Source: Seminavis robusta
Taxonomy: Eukaryota > Bacillariophyta > Bacillariophyceae > Naviculales > Naviculaceae
Assembly (NCBI GenBank): GCA_903772945.1
Contig: CAICTM010000042.1
Span: 62,001-126,000 of the forward strand
Direction of reading: 5' to 3'
DNA: 64,000 nucleotides
The first letter of the stretch is position 1. Each line of letters begins with the position of its first letter. Below, in pieces: positions 1-10,731 of this stretch. The notes under the pieces were generated by a model that was not told the DNA's origin, did not search any database, and was given only the letters and a program-made list of their open reading frames with translations. The translations under genes and the position numbers were made by a program.

Positions 1-539
1 CGCGTGGGAGGTTGTTTGTTGTGGGTCGTCCTTCTTGGCCAACAGATCAAGACAACATGCCTGGGAACCGACAAGAGAATGCAGCAAACTAGCTAACTAT
101 CTTGATAAGAAGGCAACCGCGTTGTGCAAAACTTTGGTCGGCACCTTTTATGCCCCATACCCTCTCTGCTGTCTCCAAAAAAAGGAGGAATCGAATTGCA
201 GGTGGCACAAAAAAGCCAGTATAACTCTCGTCGTTCCTGGGCTGGATCTGCCGCTACTCGCGGGCTCTCTGGCCAGAGTTACCTAGCATTGCCTAGCTAG
301 TTTCTGCTCTCGGTGTGCATGACAATTCCTACACTATTGTTACCGGTAACACAGAGAAAATGACACAAGTGCTCGTCGACACAAAAGAAACCATACCCCA
401 TCTATGGAAGCCCCATTGAATTATTTGTTCGAGGAGTCGAGTCGGCAGCGGACAAGCACAGTAGACCAAGGAAACCACGTTGGATGTGGAGCAGGGTCAA
501 CGCTAGCCAGCCACCGATCTCCCCCTTTGCTGGGAAATT
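1..539. other. Intergenic, no gene seen
   Basis: An 83-codon open frame at 35-286 has no recognisable domain and no convincing start context. The last part is the 3' flank of the LRR gene that ends at 540. A TACCGGTA palindrome lies near 341. Confidence 0.5.
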
Positions 540-2645
540 TTAGACGACCCCAGTCGAATTGCCACTAGTACTATCTTCTGTTGTATTCAGACTGGTGCCG
601 CTGGCATTGGTGATTGTAAAGTTTGCCGTTGAGGGTGCTGCAGTGGTGGCAGCTGTGGGAGGCATTGTTTCAGTGCTGGAAGCAGCAGTGGCAGGCATCG
701 TTTCATTACTGGGAGGAGCAGTGGCAGCAGCCACAACCACGTCTGTTTCATTGGTTGGCATTGCTGTGTTGTTGCCTCCATCACTGGCTGTCCCACCAAT
801 ACTGGAAAGTGGAGTAGGAACCATAGTGGAAGGATTGCTTGTCGCTTCCGGTGTTGGTACCACTGGGCTTGTCGTGTTTGATGTTGCTGTAGCTGTTGGT
901 GCTGCTGTCGTTGTTGTTGTAGATGGAACCACAGTTGTGGGAGTTGCAGTTGAAGTGTTGTTGGAACTGCTCCCTACCACTACTGGCACTGTCCCATTAT
1001 TATTTGTTCCCGCACTTTGGAGGCCTGCACCGACACAGGCACAGTCGCAACCACACAACGTTTGCATATTTGGATCCTGTTCACAGGTCAAGGCGATAGT
1101 ATTGTCCAGAGCACACAGGCCCACTGGAATGACTCCGGTCAAACCGGGATTCCCGGATACATCCAATTGCGCCAAGAGTGGGATATTTTGTAGCTGCATT
1201 GGGATGGAACCCGTAAGGTTGTTTTGTCCCATCATCAAGGTTCGGAGACTGCTCAGTTCACCCAATTCGCTGGGAAGATTCCCTTGCAAGCCATTCCCCT
1301 GCAAACGGAGCTCTTGCAAGTTTTGCAGGTACCGCAAGCTTGTGGGGATTTCTCCCGATAAGACATTAGCGGACATGTCTAGTACTTGCAAATTGGTCAA
1401 TGATCCAAACGCTCGAGAGAGCGCATTTCCCAATTGGTTGTCATTGACGAGGATCGATCGTAGTTGTGTCAAGAGAAACAATTCTGGTGGAAGAGACCCT
1501 TGTAGTCCTGCTTTGGTCAGCGCCAATTCTTGCACACGATCCAATGCCAGCGCCAGTGATGGACCCCCCGCTGGTTGCAACTGCCGACGCCTTACCAAGT
1601 AATGACTGTCGTCGGGACGACGGATTCTCGAACCAAAAATATTATTGCTCGTTGTTGCATTGTTGTTGTTGTTGTTGTTGTTGTTGCTGCTGTTGGACGA
1701 TGATCCCGTAAATTTGCTGGCGCACGTAATGCCACCCCATTGACATTCATTGGTGGTATACTCGAGCCAAGAAGAACTTGTCGTTGTGTCTTGATTATTA
1801 AAACTCCAACTGCTGTCTCCTCCAGTGGCATAATACAATCCCGCCAATGAGAATCGTTGTTCCCGACGATCGGGTGGGTAGTCGGATAGGTTGGGATCCT
1901 GCATGAGCCAACGAAATGCCCGTGCTGCCGAAGAGCTGTCATCCGCTTGAATGACATCCTTAATGTTCGGAGGAACATCCAGCACCGTCCAGTCAATGGG
2001 AAGCGGCGTTGGCGGTGCTGTGGGTATCTTTGTATTCTCATTATTGTTGTTGCTGCTGTTTTGATTGTTGTTGTTGCTTTCATCATTGGCTGATTCATGG
2101 CTCTTGGGAAGTACGACCAAAAAGAGAATGGGAAAGATAATGGCAGACAGAACGACCGCCACGACAATGCAGATAATGAGTGGCATGATCATGGGATCTG
2201 TAATCTCATTTTTGGGTTGTTCTGTCGCATCCGCAGCTCCATCTTCGTTGTTATCGTTATCGATGTCATCATCGGATCTAGCTTGATTCAGCAACGGATC
2301 TTCATCATTGAATCCATCGCCCGTGTCGTTCTTTTCTTCGTCACTGTCATCATCTCGGGCAGGATACGCATAGGGAGCACTGTGATTGGTGTCGACGTCG
2401 ACCTCATCATCATCGTCGAGGCATCCAGACGAAGGAGCTGTCCGACCATCGTCTTCGATATCGTTCCCAATATTATCATCGTCGTCATCGTCATCATCGT
2501 CATCATCGTCGTCCTCAGTATTCGATGCATGATCACTGCTGCTGTTGGTGCTTCCATCATCGTCATCACCAGTGTTCTGATTGTGATTGTCATCAGCCTC
2601 GTCGTCTTCGTGAGATGACTCACGATCACTGTCGTCTCTCGCCAT
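540..2645 (-). CDS. Membrane-anchored LRR protein without kinase domain
   Basis: Single-exon 701-residue protein starting at the ATG at 2645. Residues 1-150 are extremely acidic, with a long Asp run near 45-57. One strongly hydrophobic segment follows at about 152-179 (PMIMPLIICIVV...). After it come an Asn-rich linker, a cap-like region with a W-x-G-x-x-C element (WGGITC), and plant-type leucine-rich repeats at roughly 370-510 (LxxLxxLxLxxNxLxGxIP). A Cys cluster (LCGCDCACVG) closes the LRRs, and the tail is a Thr/Ser/Pro/Asn mucin-like region. With no cleavable signal peptide, the acidic N-terminus is probably cytosolic and the LRRs extracellular. Kinase-less LRR proteins of this layout are common in pennate diatoms. 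The ligand and role are unknown; surface recognition or adhesion is inference. The poly-Asn run is encoded by a GTT/GTC repeat near 1655-1690. Confidence 0.88.
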   Translation of the reverse strand: MARDDSDRESSHEDDEADDNHNQNTGDDDDGSTNSSSDHASNTEDDDDDDDDDDDDDNIGNDIEDDGRTAPSSGCLDDDDEVDVDTNHSAPYAYPARDDDSDEEKNDTGDGFNDEDPLLNQARSDDDIDNDNNEDGAADATEQPKNEITDPMIMPLIICIVVAVVLSAIIFPILFLVVLPKSHESANDESNNNNQNSSNNNNENTKIPTAPPTPLPIDWTVLDVPPNIKDVIQADDSSSAARAFRWLMQDPNLSDYPPDRREQRFSLAGLYYATGGDSSWSFNNQDTTTSSSWLEYTTNECQWGGITCASKFTGSSSNSSNNNNNNNNNATTSNNIFGSRIRRPDDSHYLVRRRQLQPAGGPSLALALDRVQELALTKAGLQGSLPPELFLLTQLRSILVNDNQLGNALSRAFGSLTNLQVLDMSANVLSGEIPTSLRYLQNLQELRLQGNGLQGNLPSELGELSSLRTLMMGQNNLTGSIPMQLQNIPLLAQLDVSGNPGLTGVIPVGLCALDNTIALTCEQDPNMQTLCGCDCACVGAGLQSAGTNNNGTVPVVVGSSSNNTSTATPTTVVPSTTTTTAAPTATATSNTTSPVVPTPEATSNPSTMVPTPLSSIGGTASDGGNNTAMPTNETDVVVAAATAPPSNETMPATAASSTETMPPTAATTAAPSTANFTITNASGTSLNTTEDSTSGNSTGVV

Positions 2646-3548
2646 GGTTTGTGGGAGTGTTATGTAAAATAAGTAAGTACCTTGCCCTACTAGCTAGCTC
2701 TAGCTAGAGGTAACTGAATGCGATGGGTCCTCGTGCTGCCTTCAACGTTGTTGGCGGAATCGAATCTTTAATTGCAGTACCGGTACCTTCAGAAAAGAGG
2801 ATGCGAGTTGAACTTTGCTACAGTACCACTGATCAATCCACTCAACAGCGAAGGATCTGTAGCTCTTGTCTGAAGTAACTCTACTAAAGAGGCATCAATT
2901 CACGACGAGGACACTTGTCTCTCTTGGCTTCCTGCTGTGAGGACTGGTCATGTGGTGGTCAGGTAGGTGGGACCACCAAAAACGTCCAAGAAACGAGAAA
3001 TTTGGAGAGGAGGAAAGTCCCAAACCCGTTGTTGCGTAGAAGTGGGGTTAGTCCATCAAAAGTCAGTCTGCGAGCTGTCTAAACACACGTTTTGACCCAT
3101 CCGGCGCATTTTCTCGACACGTGATCACAGAGCTGCAAGCTAGGCATACGCGTTGCCAGTCACCACCTACCGGTAGCTTTCTGCATGTCTCTCTTGACTT
3201 GAAGATAATAGGGCTACTAATGTAGTAGCTAGCGTAGCTCGATGTTAATCAAACTGAGAAGAACCCAGGAGTCAGCTTCATAGACGGCTCCACAGGTTTG
3301 GTGAGGATATGCATTGGCATGACAACCCCGCCGAGGAAGCCGATTCAAGAACACATGATTTCCACTAACACGGACCAGTAGTAAAGAGAATTGATGAGGA
3401 CATTTTGATTATTGTCTTTCTAGTAGTTTTCCTTGCTTGAAAATTGGATTGCCATTCGAGTTCACAGAAAAAAATCGTCCCAACTTGGCTCTTGGCCAAA
3501 GCTTCTTTTGGATTGTCGAGTTCTAACATGAAGGAATCCACCATACAA
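2646..3548. other. Intergenic, no gene seen
   Basis: This is the upstream region of the LRR gene and the downstream region of the next minus-strand gene. TACCGGTA occurs near 2771 and 3168, and CTAG-rich stretches near 2690 and 3230. No open frame in it looks coding. Confidence 0.5.
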
Positions 3549-4097
3549 TCAAGGCTTGAGATCATCCTCCAGTTTCCTCACAACTACCTGAAGCTGAACG
3601 GTCATATCCACACACGCCCACAAGTGCGATTTTTGGTTGGTGGGGGCTTCAAAGCCTGATGTGACGTATTTGTCCCACGCTTGGGACTGAACAGCAGTGC
3701 CCAAAATTTTCAATTGTTCTTGCACTTCTTGGACAAATGGACTGGTCTTTCGATCCCATAATGATGATGATGGAACATTGGACATTTGTTTCTTTTCCGC
3801 ACCAATGCTGTCAGTCAGGAACAACTCGAATCGTTCCCGACGGTCTTGATCGTCCTCCATCTGCGAGATCCACAAGAGCTGCTCTTCAATTTGTACTTGT
3901 TCCAACGACAGTGACGACTTTTCCATCAGGGTGGAATTGGCGGCAGAAAACAAAGGTGACAGATGATGTCGTCCACGGACATGGTGGTGGGAAGAGGAAA
4001 GCCTGGGCTTGACAGTTACTGTGAAGGCTTGGATAGGGAAAGAAAAACCCAAATAAAGGAATACAGTGATCCACAGTCTACTGCAAGAAGACACCAT
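3549..4097 (-). CDS. Small predicted plastid-targeted protein, unknown function
   Basis: 182-residue protein starting at the ATG at 4097. Residues 1-24 form a hydrophobic signal peptide (MVSSCSRLWITVFLYLGFSF). A Phe follows the predicted cleavage (IQAF-TVTVK), then a basic, Ser/His-rich stretch. This is the usual layout of a diatom bipartite plastid presequence (an ASAF-like motif). The mature part has an amphipathic helical stretch with QMEDDQDRRERFELFL, and a C-terminal helix ending VVVRKLEDDLKP. I recognise no family. Plastid location is inferred from the presequence alone. The neighbouring LRR gene is on the same strand about 0.9 kb away, with no sign of co-regulation. Confidence 0.7.
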   Translation of the reverse strand: MVSSCSRLWITVFLYLGFSFPIQAFTVTVKPRLSSSHHHVRGRHHLSPLFSAANSTLMEKSSLSLEQVQIEEQLLWISQMEDDQDRRERFELFLTDSIGAEKKQMSNVPSSSLWDRKTSPFVQEVQEQLKILGTAVQSQAWDKYVTSGFEAPTNQKSHLWACVDMTVQLQVVVRKLEDDLKP

Positions 4098-6774
4098 GGT
4101 TTCAATACAAAAGTTAGTTGTAATAACAAATCCAACCTAAAACAGAATGTGGCTTGTATCCATCGTACTGTATCCATCAAAAATGCCGATGGCAATGGCA
4201 AAGGCAGAATTCTGCGGAACTTCGCAATGACGCTTTGGTTCAGCAGCCAGCTGGTTGCAGCATCAGAATGCCAGATGCTAGAAGCCAGCATAACCGGTTG
4301 AACAGCATGATGTTCTTGTTCAGTATCTTCCTTTCCACTTTCCAGGGTTGCGGCTCCAGTGCCAGTACCGGTACTAGCTAACTACTAGCTAGGCTAGTAG
4401 TGGTACCAAATCATCGTGTTGTCGGCATCATGTACTTCTTTGCCCGAGCCTGGCCCTCGATGGCTTCCGTAGATATCCTCCCTAGTCTAAACCCCCTGCA
4501 TCGTGTACTGTAGTATATTAGTATCTCGGAGTGACGTGACAGCCAGTCTGGAATTGGAATCAATCTCGCTAGCTACATGTAGGCTAATGACTAAATGAAT
4601 GAATTGGATGACTCCAGCTTTGGCTGCATTCAACAATACCGTATGGCATACTCATAATGAATGATGGTCCCCACAAGGTTCACCAGAGTCGAGGGCAGGT
4701 GTTCCTGCGGCACCTACTAAAGTTGAAAGAGGCCACGATGATACCAAACACTCTCACGGCTCATCAATGGTTTGAACAAACTGGCCTCGCTCTGAAAAGC
4801 TGAGGTAATGTTCCAGGCCGTACCAACATGTACGGTCTTGTTCCCACAACTCCAGCCCTCACTGAGCAGTTGAACAGTTTGTAAGTAAACTGCGGGCTGA
4901 TCTCAACCTTAGAAATTATTCCTAGACTAGAGTCGAATCGATTGTTCATTCGAATGATCGAATGATCAATCAAATAAATCCTGACAAGATCAACTGGTCA
5001 ACCCTCATCGCCTCGCCTTCGATCCTACTAGCTAGTATGCATAATATTATGTCAAAGGTCAAAGCTGATGAATACCGAACGGGTACTAGTACTCCGAGAC
5101 AGGGTGATTGCACTGTTGGTAGATCTGTGTCCTGGTATGCATATGTGTGCATAGATCTGAGAGCTATCTGAGCTGTTCTGCTCGGAGAATTTCTGCTTGT
5201 GGTTAGAGTCATAAATGTGATCATTAAATCATACATTTACTTCAATATGTGACTGATTCCGGTAAGGCGTATGGTGTTAGTTTATTGCAGTGGAGAAGGT
5301 AGCTGATGGTTTGAGTGTTGGAGTGACGAGTCAAACAATCCAAGCAATCCGTTTTAAATCGTAGGCCCAACCCACCATAAACAACTACAATAGTTCAGTT
5401 AGAGCCAAAAAGAGCGCTATCATTTCTCTGTGGGTCTGAAAGCAATTCCAGTCACACATCAAGGGGGGCAAGATCAGCTGTGGACAATCCCGCCAAGGAC
5501 TTTACGGGAAGATTTATTGTTCATTCTTGTGGCGCCAATTGATTTTAATCGGCACGATGCGTGATCACGTCTCATGTCATCAGAAGATTTATTGTTTACT
5601 TGCTGAAGTTTCAGAGCTTATTTCTGTCAGCGTGCCCTCTTTTCTACTTCTGTAAGCTCTTTCGCAACGCGATTGAGCGCCCTTCTGATTAATAACTGTG
5701 ACTAACAATGAACGACATAATGCTCCTGCAATGCCCCTCGTTGGAGAAGGTTGGAGGAGGTCTCTCGGCGTCTCGGCGTCTCACAGCCGCCTCACAGCAA
5801 GAGACGCGAGGCCATTAACCGGTACACTGTGAAAGGTGAACGCAGCTTGAAACCGCCAGTACAATCCACATCATATGCAGGGCGAGTTCGAAGAAACTGA
5901 TCTGTCTTTACAAGCAGCCCTCTATGGGGTTATGGGAAGATGGTCGGAAAGCAAAAGTACCAGTATTCGGCGGGACAAGGTGAAGGCTTGTACTTACGGG
6001 CGAGGACATTCTAAGCGACATGCAGTGCATCATGTTTGAGTACAGTATTTCGCTGGCACGCTGGCAAGCCGGTACCTGTGCTTGAACCAAAGTTAGTTAT
6101 TGCATTAACGACACAGGCCCCTAAAAGGAAAGAAATCCTCGTGTAATTTGGACGAACCGATTGGAAATAAATCCTTGATCTATCTTCTCGCCAAGAGCCA
6201 AGAGCAATGATGCCTCAACATTTAAACCATCCATTCATGCTTGGGAAATTTGTTTAACAAGAAAAGAACCTCATGAATTCTATAGAAACACATGTAGGCG
6301 CGTTTATAGGTCTGAGTGGTCTGAGATTTGAGACTTCAAAGCGAGTGAGCATGGCTGCGACGAACGCTGTGAACTCGATCTAGCCTCGTGGAAAGTGGAG
6401 CACGAGCTAGCTACTATGCATAATGCATACCTCTGGCTGATGGCTAAAGGCCGAACTCGCCTTCGCCCTGGCTCGCCCGCCACTCGAGCTTTTGTAGTTA
6501 GCTGGCCAGCCAGCTTCCTCCCAGGCTGCTCGAGTTCAGTTCAGCTATCAATAATATTGTTCAAATTCCAAGCCTCGGCATCATTCTCATAGCGGTACAG
6601 CTGGGACCTGAGGACGCAGCTTCGTATTGGGCATTGGGCGAAGCGAATAGAACACAGCACGCACAAACAGTAGAGGCTGGAAGTCATTCAAGCATCTCAT
6701 ATTTGGGTTTGCAAACACAAGGATATCACATCTTCAGAAGCGTCAAAACGTAGAATTGCTTTTCTTTTCTTGCA
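4098..6774. other. Long intergenic region, no gene seen
   Basis: About 2.7 kb with only short overlapping frames in all phases (for example 4016-4291 minus and 5908-6090 minus). None has a domain or a good start. TACCGGTA occurs near 4365. Nothing resembling a transposon end or an RNA gene was found. Confidence 0.45.
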
Positions 6775-7920
6775 ATGAGCCTCAACATGTACTCGCCCTC
6801 ATCATCTCGTCCTGGCCACAGAAGGATGTCGACAAACCTGTTCACGAGCAGTGTTTTCCCACCGAAAAGGTATCAGTACCCGGCGGCGGTTGGATTGCAA
6901 GCTTGCTCTTCCGTCTCTCTGTTGCACCAGCAGCAGGAAAGGGGAAAGGTCTTTCCACTGTCTCTCACCACCCGTGCAAAGATTCAGCAACTTCAGAGAG
7001 AATCTCCTCTGGCCTCTTTGTCTTTCGGGGCGCAGACGGTGACGTATCCTCCGAACCTGATCACGAGGAACGAACTTATCAATGCTCGAGCAGAGATGAT
7101 ACTGCACGAGGAATTGCAGAAGCAGCGTGCGTTGGAGATGGTTGTAAACAGGCAGGAAATCCGTCTCCGCAGCAGCCTTGCTACGCGGTTTGAGCCCTCG
7201 ACTGACTATCGTATTGCTGGGCTTGGCACCACGGCGAGCGGACCACCTCGTGCTGGCAGAAAGGTGCTGTCTACCCTTGAGAGACAATTCCTGCCCGTTG
7301 CCTTGTCGCCGCAGCTTCGATTGTCCCCCGTCGAAGGCCTCAACGCCGCTCCCAAGTGCCCAAGCCAAGAAGGAACTAGACAGGATGAATGCCACAGTGA
7401 TGTTATGGAGTCCGACGAAGAGTACTTTGGCCAGGAAGACGATAGAGGAGCCGCGGGCCACTTGGCTTGGACTGATCAAGACTTGAAGCGGTTGCGAGAG
7501 AACTTCCCCCTCCGGCTCTATCGTATTCTCTACGAAGCGGAGAGGAATGGATTCTCAGATATCATATCCTTCCTGCCCAATGGCCGTGCCTTCAAGGTCC
7601 ACGACCGCGATCGGTTCCTTCGAGATATCATGCCTCGATACTTTGGAGGCAGCAGTCGCACCAACACCTTTCTCAAACAGCTGAACCTCTATAATTTCCA
7701 ACGTCAGGGGGACGGGAAGGACAAAGGAGCCTATTCCCATCCATACTTTTTTCGAGGACAGCGTCACTTGTGCCGGCTCGTATTGCGAAAGAAAACGCGC
7801 ATCCCCAAAGCAGTGCTCCTTGCTCGGGAGCAGGAAAAGGCAGAACTGGAGAGGCAACTGGATTCCGAGAACGAAGTGAAGCCAGTTGACAGCGATGTCT
7901 ACGAAGATGATGAAGAGTAA
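6775..7920 (+). CDS. HSF-type transcription factor
   Basis: 381-residue single-exon protein starting at the ATG at 6775. The heat-shock-factor DNA-binding domain lies at about 243-343. It runs from FPLRLYRILYEAERNGFSDI, through FLPNGRAFKVHDRDRFLRDI and a PRYFGGSS element, to the recognition helix region TNTFLKQLNLYNFQRQG and SHPYFFRGQRHL. This matches the canonical order F-x-x-x-L, G-x-x-F, F-x-x-x-x-x-P-x-Y-F, S/T-F-x-x-Q-L-N-x-Y-x-F, H-x-x-F-x-R. The first 240 residues are Ser/Arg/Gln-rich with no domain, and the C-terminus is acidic (DSDVYEDDEE). A clear HR-A/B heptad-repeat oligomerisation region is not visible after the DBD, which is common for diatom HSFs. HSFs are the largest diatom transcription-factor family; the target genes of this one cannot be read from sequence. 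Confidence 0.93.
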   Translation: MSLNMYSPSSSRPGHRRMSTNLFTSSVFPPKRYQYPAAVGLQACSSVSLLHQQQERGKVFPLSLTTRAKIQQLQRESPLASLSFGAQTVTYPPNLITRNELINARAEMILHEELQKQRALEMVVNRQEIRLRSSLATRFEPSTDYRIAGLGTTASGPPRAGRKVLSTLERQFLPVALSPQLRLSPVEGLNAAPKCPSQEGTRQDECHSDVMESDEEYFGQEDDRGAAGHLAWTDQDLKRLRENFPLRLYRILYEAERNGFSDIISFLPNGRAFKVHDRDRFLRDIMPRYFGGSSRTNTFLKQLNLYNFQRQGDGKDKGAYSHPYFFRGQRHLCRLVLRKKTRIPKAVLLAREQEKAELERQLDSENEVKPVDSDVYEDDEE

Positions 7921-8492
7921 GAGTGGGTTGTTGGGAAGTGAATCATAACCGAATTGTTTTGAAAAGGTCGGGATGTTGGTTTGCACATGGTCCGTGTCGG
8001 GTCCTACATAATGAAGATTTTTGGCATGCGACTTTGCTCGGAGAAAGATGAAATACATATCTATAGTTATACCATTCATGAACATGTGCCCATGTTGTAG
8101 CGATGGAATCTACATAGAGTTGTCAATGTGCTTCACAGAGACTCGTTTCGTCGGCCTCAATGGCAGTGACCGCTCCAGCAGCACGCAAAAAGGATCCTGT
8201 ACCACCATGAAGCGCCATCCTCTATTTTCTCCTGGATACCGGTACGTTTTCTCTTGAGCTTCGGCTTTGGGGCTTCGGTCATTGTCTCTGGACTACAACC
8301 TGACTCCGCAGATTATTGAGCCGTGACCGTGGTCGAGAGAGCGCGGAACCTTTTAAAAAAGATACTGCACCGTGGAGGATCGAATCGATTGAATCATCGT
8401 CGTGGAAAAATGAAGGGTCATCCAATGTGACAGTGACGTCATCAGAAAGCGCTCCAGCGGTCCCTACTTCCAACCTCGAGTTTTTTTAAAAA
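7921..8492. other. Intergenic with TGACGTCA site
   Basis: Downstream of the HSF gene. A palindromic CRE-type TGACGTCA lies near 8434, in a ~45 bp block that recurs upstream of the gene starting at 10732 (near 10394-10435). No gene is supported. The block ends at the insertion point of the MITE. Confidence 0.5.
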
Positions 8493-8495
8493 TAA
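8493..8495. repeat. Left target-site duplication TAA
   Basis: TAA immediately before the GGCCG terminus of the MITE, matching TAA at 9393-9395. The unoccupied duplicate at 10438-10440 has one TAA only. Confidence 0.75.
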
Positions 8496-9392
8496 GGCCG
8501 CTCTCTACCGGAGGGACTAAAGTAGCCACTAAAGGAATCCTTTAGGTGGTTGTTTAGTTCAAGATTTAGTCATTATCCTTTAGTAATGGTGGTGTCTACC
8601 AGCAGATGACTAAATCTCGGACTAAACAATTTAGTCAGTTCTTTAGTCATTTGGACCTGTCTACCCAGAGCACTAAACAAATTGACTAAATAAACAATTC
8701 ATGGGAACAATACTGGACTTAGAGGACTCAAAAAAGATTTAACAAAGGTGATCACTTGGTGGGCTACCAATATTCTATCAGCATGGTGGATTTAAAGGAC
8801 TCAAACAAAGACTTAAAAGAAGTGATTACTTTTTTGAGATAACAAGACTCAAAACACACCATTGCAATGCACCTCTCCTCTGTCGTTTGCACCTCTACTA
8901 TTACTCCTCTTCGATCGTTCGATCGTTCGATCGCACCTCTACTATCGGCCGATACTCCTCTTCTATCGGCCGATACTCCTCTTCGATCGTTCGTTCGATC
9001 GGTTGCACCTCTCCTCTTGGATCGTTCGATCGGTTGCACCTCTACTATCGGCCGATACTCCTCTTGGATCGTTCGATCGGTTGCACCTCTACTCTATCAG
9101 CTCTGTCGCGATGCTCTGATAGTGAGGCTGTGCAATGAGGGTGCTGTTCTTTTTTCAAAGTGCTGTTCTAAAAGTGCTGTTCTTAAAGAGTTCTTAAAGA
9201 GGCTTTAGTCGTTACGCTCACTCACCGACTAACCAGCCTCCCGTTAGTCGGTGAAGGAACATTTCGACTAAAGCCTTTAGTCTGTATGACATTTAGTCCA
9301 TATGGTAGACACCACCCCCAGAGACTAAACTATCGACTAAACTATGAAATATGGCTTAGTCGCTACTTTAGTCGCTCCGGTAGAGACCGGCC
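8496..9392. mobile_element. Harbinger/Tourist-like MITE (897 bp)
   Basis: Both ends read GGCCG-CTCTACCGGAG, followed by GACTAAAGTAGC and ACTAA, in inverted orientation with a few mismatches. A second matching block (GGTGGTGTCTACCA) lies about 100 bp inside each end. GACTAAA or its complement recurs many times in both ends. The element is flanked by TAA at 8493-8495 and 9393-9395. GGCC ends and a 3-bp TAA/TTA target duplication fit the PIF/Harbinger superfamily. No transposase frame is present, so it is non-autonomous. The interior is built from short palindromic repeats (TATCGGCCGATA, CGATCGTTCGATCG), which keep all three plus-strand frames open without being convincing coding sequence. An unoccupied duplicate of the target site is present at 10394-10505. 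Confidence 0.87.
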
Positions 9393-9395
9393 TAA
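9393..9395. repeat. Right target-site duplication TAA
   Basis: TAA directly after the right GGCC terminus. It is followed by GAAGCATGAT, as in the empty site at 10441. Confidence 0.75.
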
Positions 9396-9553
9396 GAAGC
9401 ATGATCAATCTTCCACGCTGATGAAGCCAGCCAACGGCTCCAAGCAAGAGATGGATACCGGTACCGGATACCCCCTGATAGCATAGTCTAGTGGCAATGA
9501 AGGGTTCAGAAGCACAATCAGGCAAAAATGTTTGAATTGCACAATCTTCATGT

Positions 9554-9877
9554 TCAAAACTCAATGCGCCTTTCACGTTCAAATAGATTCATAATATCAT
9601 TGTGTTGTTTGTGCTCATCACTGGCAGATTGCCATTCCACGTAGGCTTGTAAGTTTTGCTGGCCTTCCTCTGATAATTCATCAAGTTCCTCCGGTTCTGC
9701 TCCAGCTACCATCCGGAATCCAGCATACCGTCGACACCAATTGTTGCACGATTTGAAACCTAGGAGCATTGAATCAGGGGCCGGATGTCCATTTCCAAGA
9801 CTGTTGGGCTCGTTGTGTCCTACAAAGGAGATCTTAAACACTGGCTTTTGAGGCTTGGCTGGGAGCACACACAACAA
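9554..9877 (-). pseudogene. Possible orphan exon or gene remnant
   Basis: An open minus-strand frame with coding-like composition (KPQKPVFKISFVGHNEPN..., ending ERERRIEF) but no ATG. It is preceded by an acceptor-like site (GTGTGCTCCCAG) near 9865. An upstream stretch at about 9918-9980 has both an acceptor (CTGCAG) and a donor (GAG|GTAAAC), but the two pieces do not join in an open frame. I see no family. It is either a degraded gene or an exon whose partners I cannot place. Confidence 0.25.
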
Positions 9878-10079
9878 CAGTGAGTGAGAGTACAGATTGC
9901 TATTTCAGTAGTTTACCTCGGCAGTCTTGCTGCCAGAGCCCTCAACCCCTTTAATTGTTTTTCCTGCTACGGTGGTCCCTGCAGGTATAAGGGTAGGGTT
10001 AGACTACAAATAAGTCAGCAAAAACTAAATAGGTATCCTAGGATGGTGCTTTTAACCAGCTAAAGCTATTTACATGCAT

Positions 10080-10320
10080 CCTAGTATCCTAGTAGGGGGA
10101 TCTGCTCCTACCAGGAAAAACTCTAAAGCTAGTGAAAGCTATAACTAGTATTCTAGCTAGCTAGGGGTATCTGCTTCTAGCTTGCTATGGGAATCTGCTT
10201 CTAGCTGGGGGGGGATCTGCTTCTAGCTAGCTAAGCGCAAGTTAAGCACTAGCTAAGCACTACATGTATCTGCTTCTAGCTAGCTAGCTATCCAGGGGTA
10301 TCTGCTTCTACACTGAAACA
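10080..10320. repeat. Degenerate ATCTGCTTCTAGCTAGCTA repeats
   Basis: Around six imperfect copies of GGGATCTGCTTCTAGCTAGC are interspersed with CTAG-rich spacers. There is no open frame of interest. The repeat lies between the possible orphan exon and the promoter of the next plus-strand gene. Confidence 0.6.
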
Positions 10321-10393
10321 TTTCTGCCGAGGTTTCACAGCTCCGCTGGCTTAAAACCTACCGGTAAACTCGAGAGCCGCTGCTTTCCAGTTT

Positions 10394-10505
10394 CAGTGAC
10401 GTCATCATTTAGCGACAGCTACTTCCAACCTCGAGTTTAAGAAGCATGATGAATCTTCCACGCTGATCTAGCCAGCAACGGCCCAAGCAACAGATTGGAT
10501 ACCGG
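10394..10505. other. Duplicated promoter-proximal block (empty MITE target site)
   Basis: This block (TGACGTCATCA...CTACTTCCAACCTCGAG, then TTTAAGAAGCATGAT...TCTTCCACGCTGAT...) matches the sequence on both sides of the MITE at 8432-8495 and 9393-9470, but without the 897-bp insertion. It sits about 230-340 bp upstream of the ATG at 10732, so it may carry promoter elements, including the CRE-type palindrome near 10398. Confidence 0.75.
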
Positions 10506-10731
10506 ATACCCCCCACCGACCCACTGACAAAAAGCAACCACAGCGTGTCTGGATAATAGCACTCTCCCTTGCAAGTGTGTTTGTAACACCAACACCCAGC
10601 CTAAGGGGTCTGGCCTTTCAGTGTGGTAGTTGTTGCTTGTCGTCTTGGCTGATTGGGCACCGATAGGCAAGGATTGCCCGAAGGAGAATCACGGAACGAA
10701 CTCGTCGAAAGCAACAGAAAAAACGGCCACC

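Noticed and set aside
559-1602. 347-codon plus-strand frame opposite the first LRR gene
   Set aside because: It is the antisense shadow of a low-complexity Thr/Ser-rich C-terminus. The minus frame has LRR repeats and a TM helix.
8862-9208. Three overlapping plus-strand frames inside the MITE
   Set aside because: All three frames are open because of short palindromic repeats. No transposase motif (DDE, Myb-like) is seen.
10630-10731. Longer start for the low-complexity protein
   Set aside because: The upstream part of the frame begins with TTG; the ATG at 10732 has strong context (CCACCATGG).
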